Positions 7,987 to 16,782 are shown, counted from the stretch's first letter. The stretch is 43,550 nt of DNA from an uncultured marine group I thaumarchaeote (GCA_902511735.1 CABXGK010000004.1:1-43550); one strand, 5' to 3'. A program made the numbers and translations. The notes: generated by a model not told the origin, from the letters alone.

Positions 7987-8017
7987 ACTAATTGGTCAAC
8001 TTTATGAATAGAAATGT

Positions 8018-8197
8018 CTAGTCATAACCGATAGTTTTCATGCCGTAGCAAGGCTTGTTTCCTTTACTCCAGCATTTACAAGAACAAGAAACAGCTTTTC
8101 CAGTTTCTAAATCTTTAACAACTTTATGAAATACTCCTTCTCTAACTTTTGATTCAATAGATATTGTCTCAAATCTATCTTCTTCTGAATCGGTCAT
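8018..8197 (-). CDS. Small Cys-rich C-terminus protein (59 aa), SWIM-like
   Basis: The protein reads from MTDSEEDRFETISIESK at ATG 8197; an in-frame ATG at 8230 would add 11 residues without obvious family character. The N-terminal half is acidic and strand-like. The C-terminus has VSCSCKCWSKGNKPCYGMK, giving four Cys (CxCxC and a distant C) that resemble a degenerate SWIM zinc motif (CxC...CxH) in which the last ligand is missing. Function unknown; zinc or metal binding is plausible. It is isolated, with intergenic DNA on both sides. Confidence 0.5.
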   Translation of the reverse strand: MTDSEEDRFETISIESKVREGVFHKVVKDLETGKAVSCSCKCWSKGNKPCYGMKTIGYD

Positions 8198-8293
8198 ATT
8201 GTTAGATAATGCGCCTACTAAAAAAGTCAACCATATCTTCTCAATTTCATGAATAAGACGATTCTTTTTTTATTAGTAAAAAAATTAAAGATT

Positions 8294-8377
8294 ATGAAAT
8301 GTCATATTGAGACCTGTGAAGATGAAGGCGAAAATATTCATCCATGTGGAAGTCACGAACCTCCAAAGTATTTTTAA
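8294..8377 (+). CDS. Tiny Cys/His protein (27 aa), putative
   Basis: ATG 8294 to TAA 8375-8377 encodes MKCHIETCEDEGENIHPCGS followed by HEPPKYF. Three Cys and three His in 27 residues make a metal-binding knuckle plausible. A TATA-like TTTTATTA at 8267-8274 lies about 24 nt upstream, the distance expected for a leaderless mRNA in this genome. An in-frame ATG at 8249 would add a hydrophobic stretch but lies upstream of the predicted transcription start. It is convergent with the methyltransferase gene, 12 nt away. Expression is unproven. Confidence 0.35.
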   Translation: MKCHIETCEDEGENIHPCGSHEPPKYF

Positions 8378-8389
8378 TCAAAATTTTTC

Positions 8390-9136
8390 TCAAATAGATC
8401 TATCTACAAACACATTACCAAATGTGTAAGAGGTTTGATTAATCATTACATCAATTGGAATTGGTTCTATGTCTGAATGTAACATAGATTTCAATTCTTT
8501 TTTGGTAAACCATTGGCTACGAAAACCAAGTCCATTTTGAAATACTCTGTTTTCAGCATCAAAAGAATTCTCATCAATTTGTTTTATCATTGGCATCATA
8601 GGATTGTACATTTTTGGTGCTACAAAATCAAAATTATCTCCATTAAAGGTTGTAAGTATTGTTGCTCCTTTTTCACCAGCTATATTTCTCATATTATCGA
8701 TGAATCTCTGTCGTTTTTCTGAAGGTATGACTCCAAGTGTATTGTACAAGCACATAACAATATTTGTTTTATCTGAATCAAAATATTCTGGTAGATCAGG
8801 ATCTGTTAAATCATATTTTAGAAACTCGATATTTGAATTTTTTTTATGATCTTGACTCTTTTGATTGGCATAATTTAACATAGGTTCTGATATTTCTACA
8901 CCGCAAAATTGGATTGTATTTTGATGTATCTTCTCATCTAATCCAAATATCACTCGTCCTGTACCTGCGCCCATATCAATAATTGAACAATTTTCTTTTG
9001 AATTACAAATCTTTTGACAAATTTTTGTTAAAATCTCAATTTCTCTTTTGAGATAATTTGCAATTATTGAGCTCTCATTATTTTCTACACTTTTATCATA
9101 ATCAATTGCCATGTTGTCCCAAATTCTTCGGTCCAT
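8390..9136 (-). CDS. Class I SAM-dependent methyltransferase
   Basis: A 248-aa protein with a Rossmann-type methyltransferase core. Motif I is IIDMGAGTGRVIF (about 50-62), the acidic residue after beta-2 is in CGVEISEPMLNYA, and motif IV lies near NIVMCLYNTLGVI. The first residues (MDRRIWDNMAIDYDKSVENN) form the helix typical of small-molecule methyltransferases of the UbiE/Tam class. The C-terminal part has GLGFRSQWFTKKELKSML, a common feature of that class. The substrate cannot be inferred from sequence or neighbours. The start at ATG 9136 gives the complete N-terminal helix. Confidence 0.8.
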   Translation of the reverse strand: MDRRIWDNMAIDYDKSVENNESSIIANYLKREIEILTKICQKICNSKENCSIIDMGAGTGRVIFGLDEKIHQNTIQFCGVEISEPMLNYANQKSQDHKKNSNIEFLKYDLTDPDLPEYFDSDKTNIVMCLYNTLGVIPSEKRQRFIDNMRNIAGEKGATILTTFNGDNFDFVAPKMYNPMMPMIKQIDENSFDAENRVFQNGLGFRSQWFTKKELKSMLHSDIEPIPIDVMINQTSYTFGNVFVDRSI

Positions 9137-9237
9137 GATTTTGATTTTATTATTATTAATTTAAAGTCTAACACAAATTTTTTTAATATATGAATATACT
9201 TTGATAATTAAAAATTACAAAAACTTGTTCTATGTTT

Positions 9238-9390
9238 CTAAACTTTCTTTTCAAAACAATTTTTGTATGTATTTGGATTTGTTTTAAGTTGTAATTCCAT
9301 AATCCATTTTGTGAATTTATGTACTTTTAACATATGTTCTGTAATATCATCACAATCTGTCTTACAGCTTTTGCATGTGTATTTGACCAT
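9238..9390 (-). CDS. Small C2H2 zinc-finger protein (50 aa)
   Basis: A minus-strand ORF from ATG 9390 to TAG 9238 in what otherwise looks like a gap. It begins MVKYTCKSCKTDCDDITEHM, followed by LKVHKF. The CxxC (residues 6 and 9) followed by His19 and His24 makes a classical C2H2 knuckle, with a further helical tail containing one more Cys. A TATA-like CTATAC at 9416-9411 lies about 23 nt upstream of the ATG. It belongs with the other small C2H2 proteins in this window (27063, 29628, 34064). Target unknown: nucleic-acid or protein binding. Confidence 0.65.
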   Translation of the reverse strand: MVKYTCKSCKTDCDDITEHMLKVHKFTKWIMELQLKTNPNTYKNCFEKKV

Positions 9391-9443
9391 ATTTTTTTTA
9401 ATTTTTGCTAGTATAGAAACCGATCTATTATTAATTGACTATT

Positions 9444-9818
9444 TTATGAATAACGCTTCACAATAGGAAGGCATGAATCGATAATTCTTAGCATTTCAGA
9501 ACGAATTACCTTTTTGTCAATTGTTATCCAAATTCTCTTTGATGAGATGGCAAATGCAATTGTTTGAACTTTTGTCCTTTCTTCCCATACGAATTCTGTA
9601 TCTCCTAATTGTTCATCAAACTGTTCTTCAAGTTCTGTCTTTATGGCAATTTGTGCAAATTGATACTGTGTCTTTTTTGAGTCTAATAATGGGTCTAAAT
9701 CTTCTCTTCTGAAGTAAGAAAGTAGTTCTCCAGTTTTGCTAACTACTCCGATAAATCTTATGTATGGACTGATTTTTGATATCAAATCTGCAATTTCATA
9801 GTCTTCGTTTTCAGTCAT
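9444..9818 (-). CDS. Conserved thaumarchaeal protein, possibly DUF6659, roadblock-like
   Basis: A 124-aa soluble protein: MTENEDYEIADLISKISPYI, then IRFIGVVSKTGELLSYFRRE, and a C-terminus RIWITIDKKVIRSEMLRIID with SCLPIVKRYS. The alternation of short strands and two helices, with the VVSKTGELLSY turn, resembles profilin/roadblock-type small domains, and the sequence looks like the family I know from Nitrosopumilus as DUF6659; this was recalled, not searched. Members occur in several copies per genome and their role is unknown. It is divergent from the VTT membrane protein. Confidence 0.65.
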   Translation of the reverse strand: MTENEDYEIADLISKISPYIRFIGVVSKTGELLSYFRREDLDPLLDSKKTQYQFAQIAIKTELEEQFDEQLGDTEFVWEERTKVQTIAFAISSKRIWITIDKKVIRSEMLRIIDSCLPIVKRYS

Positions 9819-9866
9819 TTACGTAATTGCTCATTTTCGAATATTTTAGTGATCTTAATTGCATTT

Positions 9867-9875
9867 TTTTATATA
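9867..9875 (+). promoter_or_regulatory. TATA box of the VTT-domain gene
   Basis: TTTTATATA is centred about 26 nt before TTG 9898. This indicates a leaderless transcript starting at that TTG and rules out the upstream TTG at 9859, which lies before the TATA box. Confidence 0.55.
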
Positions 9876-9897
9876 CAGTTATAGATCTCGTTATCTA

Positions 9898-10557
9898 TTG
9901 GATCTTTGGGATTTTCTTCCATTCTTTTCTTCAGAGGTTGGGTATCTTGGTTTAGCATTAGTTAGTTTCTTTGGGTCATTAATTCCATTTGTCCCAATTC
10001 CATCATTCATTTTATTAGTTACAATGTCTGTCGGTGATCAATTTGATCTTCATATACTTGCAATAATTGCTGCAGTTACTGCTACTGTTGCAAAACAAAT
10101 AATTTTTGTAATTAGTTATGGTGGAAGAAAAATTATGTCAGAAAAAACAAAACAACGTATGTTGCCATTTCAAAGATTAGTTAAAAAATATGGTGCCGCA
10201 GCTGCATTTGTTGCTGCAGCTACTCCAATTCCAGATGATATCATATATGTTCCACTAGGATTAGCAAAATACAATCCATTACGATTTTTTATAGCAACTT
10301 TAACAGGAAAACTTGTTTTATGTTATGCAATCGTTATACTGGCTCATTATTTGAGCGGTCCTGTGGTTGATCCAATCTTTGAAATGTTTGGAATTACAGA
10401 ACCTGAAGATTTGGATGATCCTACACCAATAATTATTGGCATTGTAGTTTTTGGTGCTGCAATGACTGCTGTAGTTGTATTGATGTTAAGAATGGATTGG
10501 AGTCGTATACTTGGACGCTTTCTTCCTTGGACTCTAGAAGATGATGATAAAAATTAA
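9898..10557 (+). CDS. VTT-domain (DedA/SNARE-associated family) membrane protein
   Basis: A 219-aa polytopic membrane protein. The VTT domain is visible as a re-entrant region FFGSLIPFVPIPSFILLV, a second hydrophobic stretch, then the AAATPIPDDIIYVPLGLAKY segment that corresponds to the conserved second re-entrant loop of DedA proteins, followed by at least two transmembrane helices. DedA/VTT proteins act as flippases or exporters linked to membrane lipid and proton-motive-force homeostasis; the substrate here is unknown. I use TTG 9898 because of the TATA box at 9867-9875. It is convergent with the DNA glycosylase gene, overlapping by 4 nt at the stops. Confidence 0.8.
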   Translation: MDLWDFLPFFSSEVGYLGLALVSFFGSLIPFVPIPSFILLVTMSVGDQFDLHILAIIAAVTATVAKQIIFVISYGGRKIMSEKTKQRMLPFQRLVKKYGAAAAFVAAATPIPDDIIYVPLGLAKYNPLRFFIATLTGKLVLCYAIVILAHYLSGPVVDPIFEMFGITEPEDLDDPTPIIIGIVVFGAAMTAVVVLMLRMDWSRILGRFLPWTLEDDDKN

Positions 10558-11120
10558 AAATAATCTTTTGGGTCAATACTGAAATTCCATTTTTTATCTA
10601 ATCCTTTAGAAATCCCTATTCTCGGACCTGTTTTGATTTTTTTTGGTTTAATTCCTTCTTTTATGTAAATTGACGATTTTTTTGTGATGTCTTTATTGTG
10701 TTCCTTTTTTGTTATTCCAAAAGCCATGGTGAGCTTTCCTGGGCCGTTTGAAATTATGTCTATTTTATCCAATCCTCTGTTTTTGATCATTATCTTTAAT
10801 CCTTTTTGCGGATATAATCCTCGAATCAGAACTGCACCTGCATTTTGTTTTTTACTTTTTGCTACAACATTTAGCATGAAATACATGCCATATGTGAAGT
10901 ACACATAAGATATGCCCACCGGTCCAAACATCACTTCATTTCTATTTGTCATTTTCACTGCCGCATGACTTGCAGGATCATCTTTTCCTCTATAAGCTTC
11001 GGTCTCTGTAATTATGCCTGTTAATTCTTGACCTCTAATTTTTCTTACAATTGTTTTACCTATCAATTCTTTTGCAACTGTTACTGTTTCACGTTCATAA
11101 AATGATTTTTCTAGTATCAT
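10554..11120 (-). CDS. 3-methyladenine DNA glycosylase (AAG/MPG family)
   Basis: A base-excision repair enzyme removing alkylated and deaminated purines. The 188 aa are typical of archaeal and bacterial AAG-like proteins. Recognisable are LAKELIGK-like AKELIGKTIVRK, the catalytic Glu in GIITETEAYRGKDDPASHA, VYFTYGMYFMLNVV, GAVLIRGLYP and a C-terminal GPRIGISKG. The ATG overlaps the stop of the upstream DRG GTPase gene as ATGA (11117-11120), so the two genes form a translationally coupled pair. Confidence 0.92.
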   Translation of the reverse strand: MILEKSFYERETVTVAKELIGKTIVRKIRGQELTGIITETEAYRGKDDPASHAAVKMTNRNEVMFGPVGISYVYFTYGMYFMLNVVAKSKKQNAGAVLIRGLYPQKGLKIMIKNRGLDKIDIISNGPGKLTMAFGITKKEHNKDITKKSSIYIKEGIKPKKIKTGPRIGISKGLDKKWNFSIDPKDYF

Positions 11121-12229
11121 TTTCGTTTAATTATTGTTAAAACATCTTCGTCAATTAAAACATGATTTAGACCCACTCGTTGTCCTCCAAATTTCACACT
11201 TTCGCCCCAAACTAACCCAAACCTGAAATCTTTTTTTAAATTTCTATGAAGTTTGTTACACACATCTCTGACCGTATTTCCTTTTCTAACTATTAGTGGT
11301 TCTTTAAAATCAGTTTCTCCTCCTTTTGGTTTAAGATAAACTCGAATGAATTCTAATTCATTGTAGATTCTTTCTTTTAACTCATTGATATTTTTATTTG
11401 AATCTGCAGAAGTTGGTATGAAATCTGTTTTTAATTTTTTTGAGACATTTTTAACAAATTTATCGTCTACTAGATCAATTTTATTTAAAATTGTAATTGC
11501 TTTTGCATATGTTTTGTTACCATTTATGAAATCCACTAATTGTTCTGATTCTATATCTTCTCTAATTACTACTCGTGCACTGGTATATCCGTAAATATTT
11601 AGGATTTCTTTTAATAATTTCTCTGACATTTTTTTTAATTTTACTTGTTGCGCTACTGCAATTCCGCCCGTATTTGATTTTTCAATCACAATGTTTGGTG
11701 GTGATTGATTCAGTCTAATTCCTATATTTCCTAATTCGTTTATGAGAACATCTTCGTGGTATGGTTGAAAAACATCTAACACCAGCAACACAATATCTGC
11801 ACTTCTTGCAACTGATAGGATTCTTTTTCCTAAACCTTTTCCTGTTGATGCACCTTTGATTATTCCTGGCAGGTCAAGAACTTGAATTCTGGCACCTCTA
11901 TAATTCATCACTCCTGGCACAACTGTTAATGTGGTAAACTGATATGCTCCTATTGCTGATTTTGAGCCTGTTAATCTATTCAATAATGTGGATTTACCAA
12001 CACTAGGCAATCCAATAAAAACTACTGTAGCATCTCCCGTCCGTTTAACATCAAACCCATCTTGTTTCTTTGCACTTTTTTTCACTTGCTCTGCTTCTTG
12101 TTCTCTTTTCAGTTTGGCAATTTTTGCTTTGAGTAATCCGATATGATGTTCGGTAGCTTTGTTTAGTTGTGTTCGATGTATTTCATCTTGAATAGCTTTG
12201 ATCTTCTCAGGAATTCCCATTGTACTCAA
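11117..12229 (-). CDS. DRG-family GTP-binding protein with TGS domain
   Basis: A 370-aa member of the Obg-related DRG GTPases, which are conserved between archaea and eukaryotes and associate with ribosomes. An N-terminal helical hairpin (AIQDEIHRTQLNKATEHHIG) is followed by G1 GLPSVGKSTLLN, G3 DLPGI, and G4 NKID, and a C-terminal TGS domain starts near EPLIVRKGNTVRDVC and ends VLIDEDVLTIIKRK. The insertion between G3 and G4 that is typical of DRG is present. The start at 12229 could instead be the ATG nine nt downstream (MGIPEKIKAI). It is the first gene of a two-gene operon with the DNA glycosylase. Confidence 0.93.
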   Translation of the reverse strand: MSTMGIPEKIKAIQDEIHRTQLNKATEHHIGLLKAKIAKLKREQEAEQVKKSAKKQDGFDVKRTGDATVVFIGLPSVGKSTLLNRLTGSKSAIGAYQFTTLTVVPGVMNYRGARIQVLDLPGIIKGASTGKGLGKRILSVARSADIVLLVLDVFQPYHEDVLINELGNIGIRLNQSPPNIVIEKSNTGGIAVAQQVKLKKMSEKLLKEILNIYGYTSARVVIREDIESEQLVDFINGNKTYAKAITILNKIDLVDDKFVKNVSKKLKTDFIPTSADSNKNINELKERIYNELEFIRVYLKPKGGETDFKEPLIVRKGNTVRDVCNKLHRNLKKDFRFGLVWGESVKFGGQRVGLNHVLIDEDVLTIIKRK

Positions 12230-12302
12230 TTAGTAAAAAATCTGCCATTATGAAAGGTTTCTTAACGCTTTACTCATTAATGGCATGCAAAACGAAAGAT
12301 CA

Positions 12303-12995
12303 ATGAAGAAAAAAGTTTTAGCTGTAGATATTGATGGCACAATTACATTGAATGGTTTTGGTAAAATACATCTTCAGGCATTGGAAAAACTAAGAAATTT
12401 AAAAAATGATGGGCATCATGTTATCTTTGTAACTGGTCGTTCATCAATTGAGGCATATCTTCTCTCAATATTTGGTGGATTAACTTTGCTTGGAGTTGGA
12501 GAAAATGGTGGTTGCATAACTCATGGAGAAGTAATGACTCATAAATTAATAGGCGATAAACAAGAATGTGAAAAAGCATTTTCATTTCTTAAAGAAACAG
12601 TTGATGCATCAATTAAAGAAAAACCTGTATTTCCTCGACTTACTGAAGTTGTTTTAGATAGAACTTTTGATATAAAAAATGCACAAAAATCATTAGATGA
12701 GAATGGATTCAATGTAGGTTTGTTTGATAGTGGTTTTGCATACCACATCAATTCTCGTGGTGTTGACAAAGGATCTGGTTTGATTAAAGCTCTTGAAATG
12801 CTTAATGCAGATCTGGAAGATACGATTGCATTGGGTGATAGTGAAACTGATGTTCCTTTATTCCAAATTGTAAAAAATAACATTGCAGTAAATAATTCCA
12901 TTCCTGAATTAAAGGAAATTGCCAAAATTGTTACTACAAAGAATTCAGGTGAAGGGGTATTGGAAGGCTTAGATATGATTAAATCAGAATTCTAA
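12303..12995 (+). CDS. Phosphoglycolate phosphatase, archaeal HAD type
   Basis: A HAD-superfamily hydrolase. The first catalytic motif is VDIDGTITLNG (DxDGT), motif II is FVTGRS, the motif III Lys is in RGVDKGSGLIKAL, and motif IV is ALGDSETDVPLF. The C2-type cap and length (230 aa) match the archaeal phosphoglycolate phosphatase family, which clears 2-phosphoglycolate, although related sucrose- or mannosyl-phosphatases cannot be excluded. I prefer ATG 12303 over the in-frame ATG 12285: CATTAAT at 12273-12279 lies about 26 nt before it, and family members begin just ahead of the DxD motif. argS follows after 3 nt. Confidence 0.85.
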   Translation: MKKKVLAVDIDGTITLNGFGKIHLQALEKLRNLKNDGHHVIFVTGRSSIEAYLLSIFGGLTLLGVGENGGCITHGEVMTHKLIGDKQECEKAFSFLKETVDASIKEKPVFPRLTEVVLDRTFDIKNAQKSLDENGFNVGLFDSGFAYHINSRGVDKGSGLIKALEMLNADLEDTIALGDSETDVPLFQIVKNNIAVNNSIPELKEIAKIVTTKNSGEGVLEGLDMIKSEF

Positions 12996-12998
12996 CTA

Positions 12999-14879
12999 AT
13001 GGTTTTCCTTGAATTACTTGAAAATATTCGTAAAAAGACCGCTGAAATTTTAGATTCTCAAAATCTTACCTCTGTTCCATTCTCTGTTGAGGCGGCAAAA
13101 TCTGGATTTGGAGATATTACTTGCAATGTCTCATTTTTACTCTCAAAACAACTCAAAAAAAGCCCTCAAGATATTTCAAAAGATCTTTCAAAATTATACA
13201 AATTTGATGATTTACCTGAAATAAAAAATGTTGAATCACATCCAAGTGGATATTTAAATTTCAATATTGATTATGCGAAATTTAATGGAGGTGTTATTTC
13301 AAAATCATTAAAAGAAAATTATGGTTTTCTAAATTTAGGAAATAATGAAAAAATCGTTGTAGAACACACTTCTGTAAATCCAAACAAAGCTCTACATGTT
13401 GGTCATGTAAGAAATGTAATCTTAGGTGATATTATATCAAAAATTTTACGTAAAGGAAACTTTGATGTTAATGTACTAAATTATGTAGATGATTCTGGTC
13501 TTCAAGTTGCTGATATCATTGTTGGTTTTACAGAGCTTGGTTTTTCACAAGAACCACCTAACAATGAAAAATTTGATCATTATTGTGGTGATACTGTATA
13601 TGTAAAAACAACTGAAAAATATGAAACTGATAAAAAATTGGAAGAAAAACGACATGAAATTCTAAAACAAATTGAAGATAACACTAGTGACATTTCAAAA
13701 ATGGCACAATCAATTACTCGAAAAGTATTGAATGAACAACTAAAAACAGTTTGGAATCTTGGAGTTTTCTATGATTGCCTCAACTATGAATCTCAAATTA
13801 TACATTCAAAATTATGGGAAAAAATCTTTGAAAAATTAAAATCTGATAATCAAATAAAATACGAAGAATCTGGTGATAATGCTGGATGTTGGGTAATTCC
13901 TGCTGATGGTGAAGATGATAAAATCCTAGTTAGAAGTAATGGTGTTGCAACATATATTGCAAAAGATATTCCTTATGCCGCTTGGAAACTTGGTCTAGTT
14001 GACGACCCATTTTCTTATAAAATTCACTCCACACAAAAAAATTCTCAAACACTTTATGAAACTACTTTGGATGACATTACTGATGAAAATCAACTAAATC
14101 TATCTGGGAAAAAAGTTATCACTGTAATTGATAATAGACAAATTCGTTTACAAAAAATCGTTTCTAGTCTTATGGCAAAATTCAAAGAAGAAGGTGCATA
14201 TACGCATCTTGGGTATGAATCAGTTACTTTGAGTGCAGATACGGTAAAATCGTTAGGATTGACTGTGGATGGTGAATCTGCACAAATGTCTGGTCGAAAA
14301 GGATTGTACGTTAATGCCGACACTGTTCTTGAAACTCTTACAAATCGTGTGTATGATGAATCAAAAAGTCGTAATGATGATTTATCTGAATCTGAATTAC
14401 AAAAAATTGCTAATACTGTTGCGGTAGGAACAATTCGTTATGAAATGATAAAACCAGATCTTGATAAAATAATTACGTTTGATCTAAAAAACTCTCTTCG
14501 ATTAGAAGGTGATACTTGTAGCTACATCCAATATTCATATGCTCGTGCTTCGAGAATTCTTGAAAAAACAGAATCAAAACCAAACTTTGATTCAGAATTT
14601 GAAATATTATCTTCTGAATATGAAAAAAATCTAATTAAAAAAATTGCAATGTTTGATGTTCAGATTAATGATTCAGTTAACAACTTATCTCCGAAAGTTA
14701 TTGCAAAATATTCATACGATCTTGCAGTTACATTTTCTTCATTTTATGAACATGTTAAAGTATTGAAATCTGAAACACCTGAATTACTAAATGCTAGATT
14801 ATGTCTTGTTGTATCGTTCCAAAAAACTTTGAAATCTTCTCTTGGCTTACTTGGAATTGACGCACCTGAAAAAATGTAG
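12999..14879 (+). CDS. argS: Arginyl-tRNA synthetase
   Basis: A class I aminoacyl-tRNA synthetase charging tRNA-Arg. The 626 aa are within the usual range. An N-terminal Add-1 domain (about 1-100) has GFGDITCNVSFLLSKQL. The HIGH-like signature is HVGHVRN within NPNKALHVGHVRNVILGD. VLNYVDDSGLQV and the MSGRKGLYV segment at the KMSK position follow, and the C-terminal DALR helical anticodon domain contains SYIQYSYARASRIL. The phosphatase gene ends 3 nt upstream, so the pair is one operon; the downstream TPR gene is convergent and abuts directly. Confidence 0.96.
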   Translation: MVFLELLENIRKKTAEILDSQNLTSVPFSVEAAKSGFGDITCNVSFLLSKQLKKSPQDISKDLSKLYKFDDLPEIKNVESHPSGYLNFNIDYAKFNGGVISKSLKENYGFLNLGNNEKIVVEHTSVNPNKALHVGHVRNVILGDIISKILRKGNFDVNVLNYVDDSGLQVADIIVGFTELGFSQEPPNNEKFDHYCGDTVYVKTTEKYETDKKLEEKRHEILKQIEDNTSDISKMAQSITRKVLNEQLKTVWNLGVFYDCLNYESQIIHSKLWEKIFEKLKSDNQIKYEESGDNAGCWVIPADGEDDKILVRSNGVATYIAKDIPYAAWKLGLVDDPFSYKIHSTQKNSQTLYETTLDDITDENQLNLSGKKVITVIDNRQIRLQKIVSSLMAKFKEEGAYTHLGYESVTLSADTVKSLGLTVDGESAQMSGRKGLYVNADTVLETLTNRVYDESKSRNDDLSESELQKIANTVAVGTIRYEMIKPDLDKIITFDLKNSLRLEGDTCSYIQYSYARASRILEKTESKPNFDSEFEILSSEYEKNLIKKIAMFDVQINDSVNNLSPKVIAKYSYDLAVTFSSFYEHVKVLKSETPELLNARLCLVVSFQKTLKSSLGLLGIDAPEKM

Positions 14880-15593
14880 TTATTTGTTCTTTTGAACTTT
14901 TTTGTATCTTTTTAGAAGAAAAGCATGTTGTACTGAATATTTGTTTTCTTTTGCCTCTTGTTTTAGTTGCTCTGCATCTTTCAATCGCATTCCTTGTGCA
15001 GCTAAAAATGCATCATCTTCTCTTCCTAATTCTTTGAATGCATTTGATTTTTCAACTGCGGCTCTAGAAAACTCTGGCATAATTTGTTGCACTGTGTCAT
15101 AATATGGAATAGAATCTTGATATCTTTTCAAATAACTCAATGTTACTGCCATATTCATCAACGCATCTACATTTGTTTTATCTAACTCTAAAGCCAAATC
15201 ATACAATGTTAACGCATCTTCATGTTTTCCTATTTTGTTAAACGCAATACCTTTTGTGACTAAAGCATCTACATCTTTTTCATTTTTTGATAATAAGATT
15301 TCACAACATTCCAAGACTTTATCATGTAATTCTAATTTTTCTAATGCAAGCATTTTATTTTTTATTGCATGTTCTTCGTTTGGATCTTTTTCTAATGCTT
15401 TATCACAACATTTGATGGCATCTTCATATGCGCCTACTGCATAGTATGCTGTACTGATATTTTGTAGTGCGATAGGATCATTTGGGTCTTTTTCTAATAA
15501 TTTTTGACAAAATTCTATTGATGCATCAAATTTCTTTGCATCAAACAATTTTTTTAATTCTGTAACTGGATCAAGCAATGGAATATCTTTCAT
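14880..15593 (-). CDS. TPR-repeat protein (237 aa)
   Basis: Built almost entirely of tetratricopeptide repeats: about five 34-residue units with the W/G/A/P pattern, for example ALQNISTAYYAVGAYEDAIK, ALVTKGIAFNKIGKHEDALT and ALMNMAVTLSYLKRYQDSIP. A basic helical tail (LKRYKKVQKNK) ends the protein. There is no signal peptide or membrane segment, so it should be cytoplasmic. TPR proteins are protein-interaction scaffolds; the partner is unknown. The gene is convergent with argS with no base between the stops. Confidence 0.85.
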   Translation of the reverse strand: MKDIPLLDPVTELKKLFDAKKFDASIEFCQKLLEKDPNDPIALQNISTAYYAVGAYEDAIKCCDKALEKDPNEEHAIKNKMLALEKLELHDKVLECCEILLSKNEKDVDALVTKGIAFNKIGKHEDALTLYDLALELDKTNVDALMNMAVTLSYLKRYQDSIPYYDTVQQIMPEFSRAAVEKSNAFKELGREDDAFLAAQGMRLKDAEQLKQEAKENKYSVQHAFLLKRYKKVQKNK

Positions 15594-15620
15594 TTCAATA
15601 CCTTCTTTGACTCGTGAATT

Positions 15621-15627
15621 TTTATAG
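15621..15627 (+). promoter_or_regulatory. TATA box of the SIMPL-domain gene
   Basis: TTTATAG lies about 24 nt before ATG 15648, consistent with a leaderless transcript and supporting that ATG over the upstream in-frame TTG at 15636. Confidence 0.5.
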
Positions 15628-15647
15628 TATCTCTTTTGATACTTTGC

Positions 15648-16460
15648 ATGGATACTCGCATCAACATAGCTGTGATAGTAGGTGTTGTATTTGTTTTAGC
15701 CTTTGCTGTAACTCTAACTCAATATGAAAATCAAGCCGTATCTCAGAATGTTGATTTTGAAATGAGTGATCAATTAATTGAACATTGGATAAAAAAATAT
15801 GATCCTTCAGAAAACACAATATCTGTAACTGGTAGTGCAACTGTTTCTTCTGAATCTGATAAATTAACTATAGTTCTTGGAGTTGAATCTGAAGCAAAAA
15901 CAGCAAATGAATCTCTATCGCAAAATTCTAATTCATTAAATTCTGTTATTTCATCATTAACTAATTCTGGAATATCGGGAGACGATATACAAACATCTGA
16001 TTTTAGAATATATCCTATGTATGATTTTTCAGATTCAAAAGATAAACAAATTCTAATTGGATATCGTGTATCTAACATCTTGTCTATACAAACTGATAAA
16101 ATTGATTCTGCTGGAAACATAATTGATGTTGCAGTATCTTCGGGTGCAAACCGCGTTGACAATGTATCATTTCAATTATCTGATGAGAAATTCCAAAACA
16201 TTAGTGATAATTTAATTGCTGATGCAATAACTGATGCTACACAAAAGGCAGAGAAAGCACTTGTTCCGTTAAAACAAAAAATTGTTGGAGTAAAATCTAT
16301 TATCATTCATGACAATTCGGTACCATATTATGATAGCCCAATGCGTGCATCCTTTGATGGATTTGCAGAATCCTCAATGAAATCTGCACCAATAATGTCT
16401 GGTGATGAAGAGATTAGAACTGATGTTAGTGTTATTTTCTATATTGGTCCTGTAGAATAA
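15648..16460 (+). CDS. Secreted or membrane-anchored SIMPL (DUF541) protein
   Basis: A 270-aa protein. Residues about 5-25 (INIAVIVGVVFVLAFAVTLT) form an N-terminal signal anchor, so the rest faces the pseudoperiplasm. The SIMPL/DUF541 domain follows: ISVTGSATVSSESDKLTIVL, then the helix with NESLSQNSNSLNSVISSL, ISGDDIQTSDFRIYPMYD and a terminal RTDVSVIFYI strand. DUF541 proteins are periplasmic or envelope proteins linked to stress tolerance in bacteria, with unclear biochemistry. It stands alone and is convergent with the RAM-domain gene (stops adjacent). Confidence 0.85.
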   Translation: MDTRINIAVIVGVVFVLAFAVTLTQYENQAVSQNVDFEMSDQLIEHWIKKYDPSENTISVTGSATVSSESDKLTIVLGVESEAKTANESLSQNSNSLNSVISSLTNSGISGDDIQTSDFRIYPMYDFSDSKDKQILIGYRVSNILSIQTDKIDSAGNIIDVAVSSGANRVDNVSFQLSDEKFQNISDNLIADAITDATQKAEKALVPLKQKIVGVKSIIIHDNSVPYYDSPMRASFDGFAESSMKSAPIMSGDEEIRTDVSVIFYIGPVE

Positions 16461-16703
16461 TTATTTTCCTTGTTCTTCAATTTTAGTTAGTGTTAGTGTA
16501 GAACGAATTTTCTCGATTTTACGTATTTTCCATGTAATGGTTTCTCTAATTTTTTCAATTGATTCTGAAGATACTTTTGCAATTATATCATATGCCCCAA
16601 ATGTGCCACGAACTTCTTTAATGTCTGGAAATGTTTTTAGCTCTGAGATAATTTGTTCTTCTGAGCCTAATTCGCAATTAATTAAAACAAATGCTTGAGC
16701 CAT
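16461..16703 (-). CDS. Stand-alone Lrp/AsnC ligand-binding (RAM) domain protein
   Basis: An 80-aa protein consisting only of the alpha-beta RAM domain of Lrp/AsnC regulators: AQAFVLINCELGSEEQIISE, IKEVRGTFGAYDIIAKV and the final strand IRSTLTLTKIEEQ. There is no helix-turn-helix. Such stand-alone domains form ligand-binding dimers or decamers and may modulate full-length Lrp proteins or bind amino acids. I start at ATG 16703; the ATG nine nt upstream (16712) is less likely given a TATA-like AAAATAGTT about 26 nt before 16703. Confidence 0.88.
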   Translation of the reverse strand: MAQAFVLINCELGSEEQIISELKTFPDIKEVRGTFGAYDIIAKVSSESIEKIRETITWKIRKIEKIRSTLTLTKIEEQGK

Positions 16704-16782
16704 AGTATCCATACATTGTCATAGCAGTTAACTATTTTTTCCTAAATCTAATATACCTCATGATCTTCTGTCCTAACTTACA

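Noticed and set aside
9263-9466. 67-codon plus-strand frame in the gap after the methyltransferase
   Set aside because: Its product is a hydrophobic low-complexity sequence, and the same DNA encodes a convincing C2H2 protein on the other strand (9390 to 9238).
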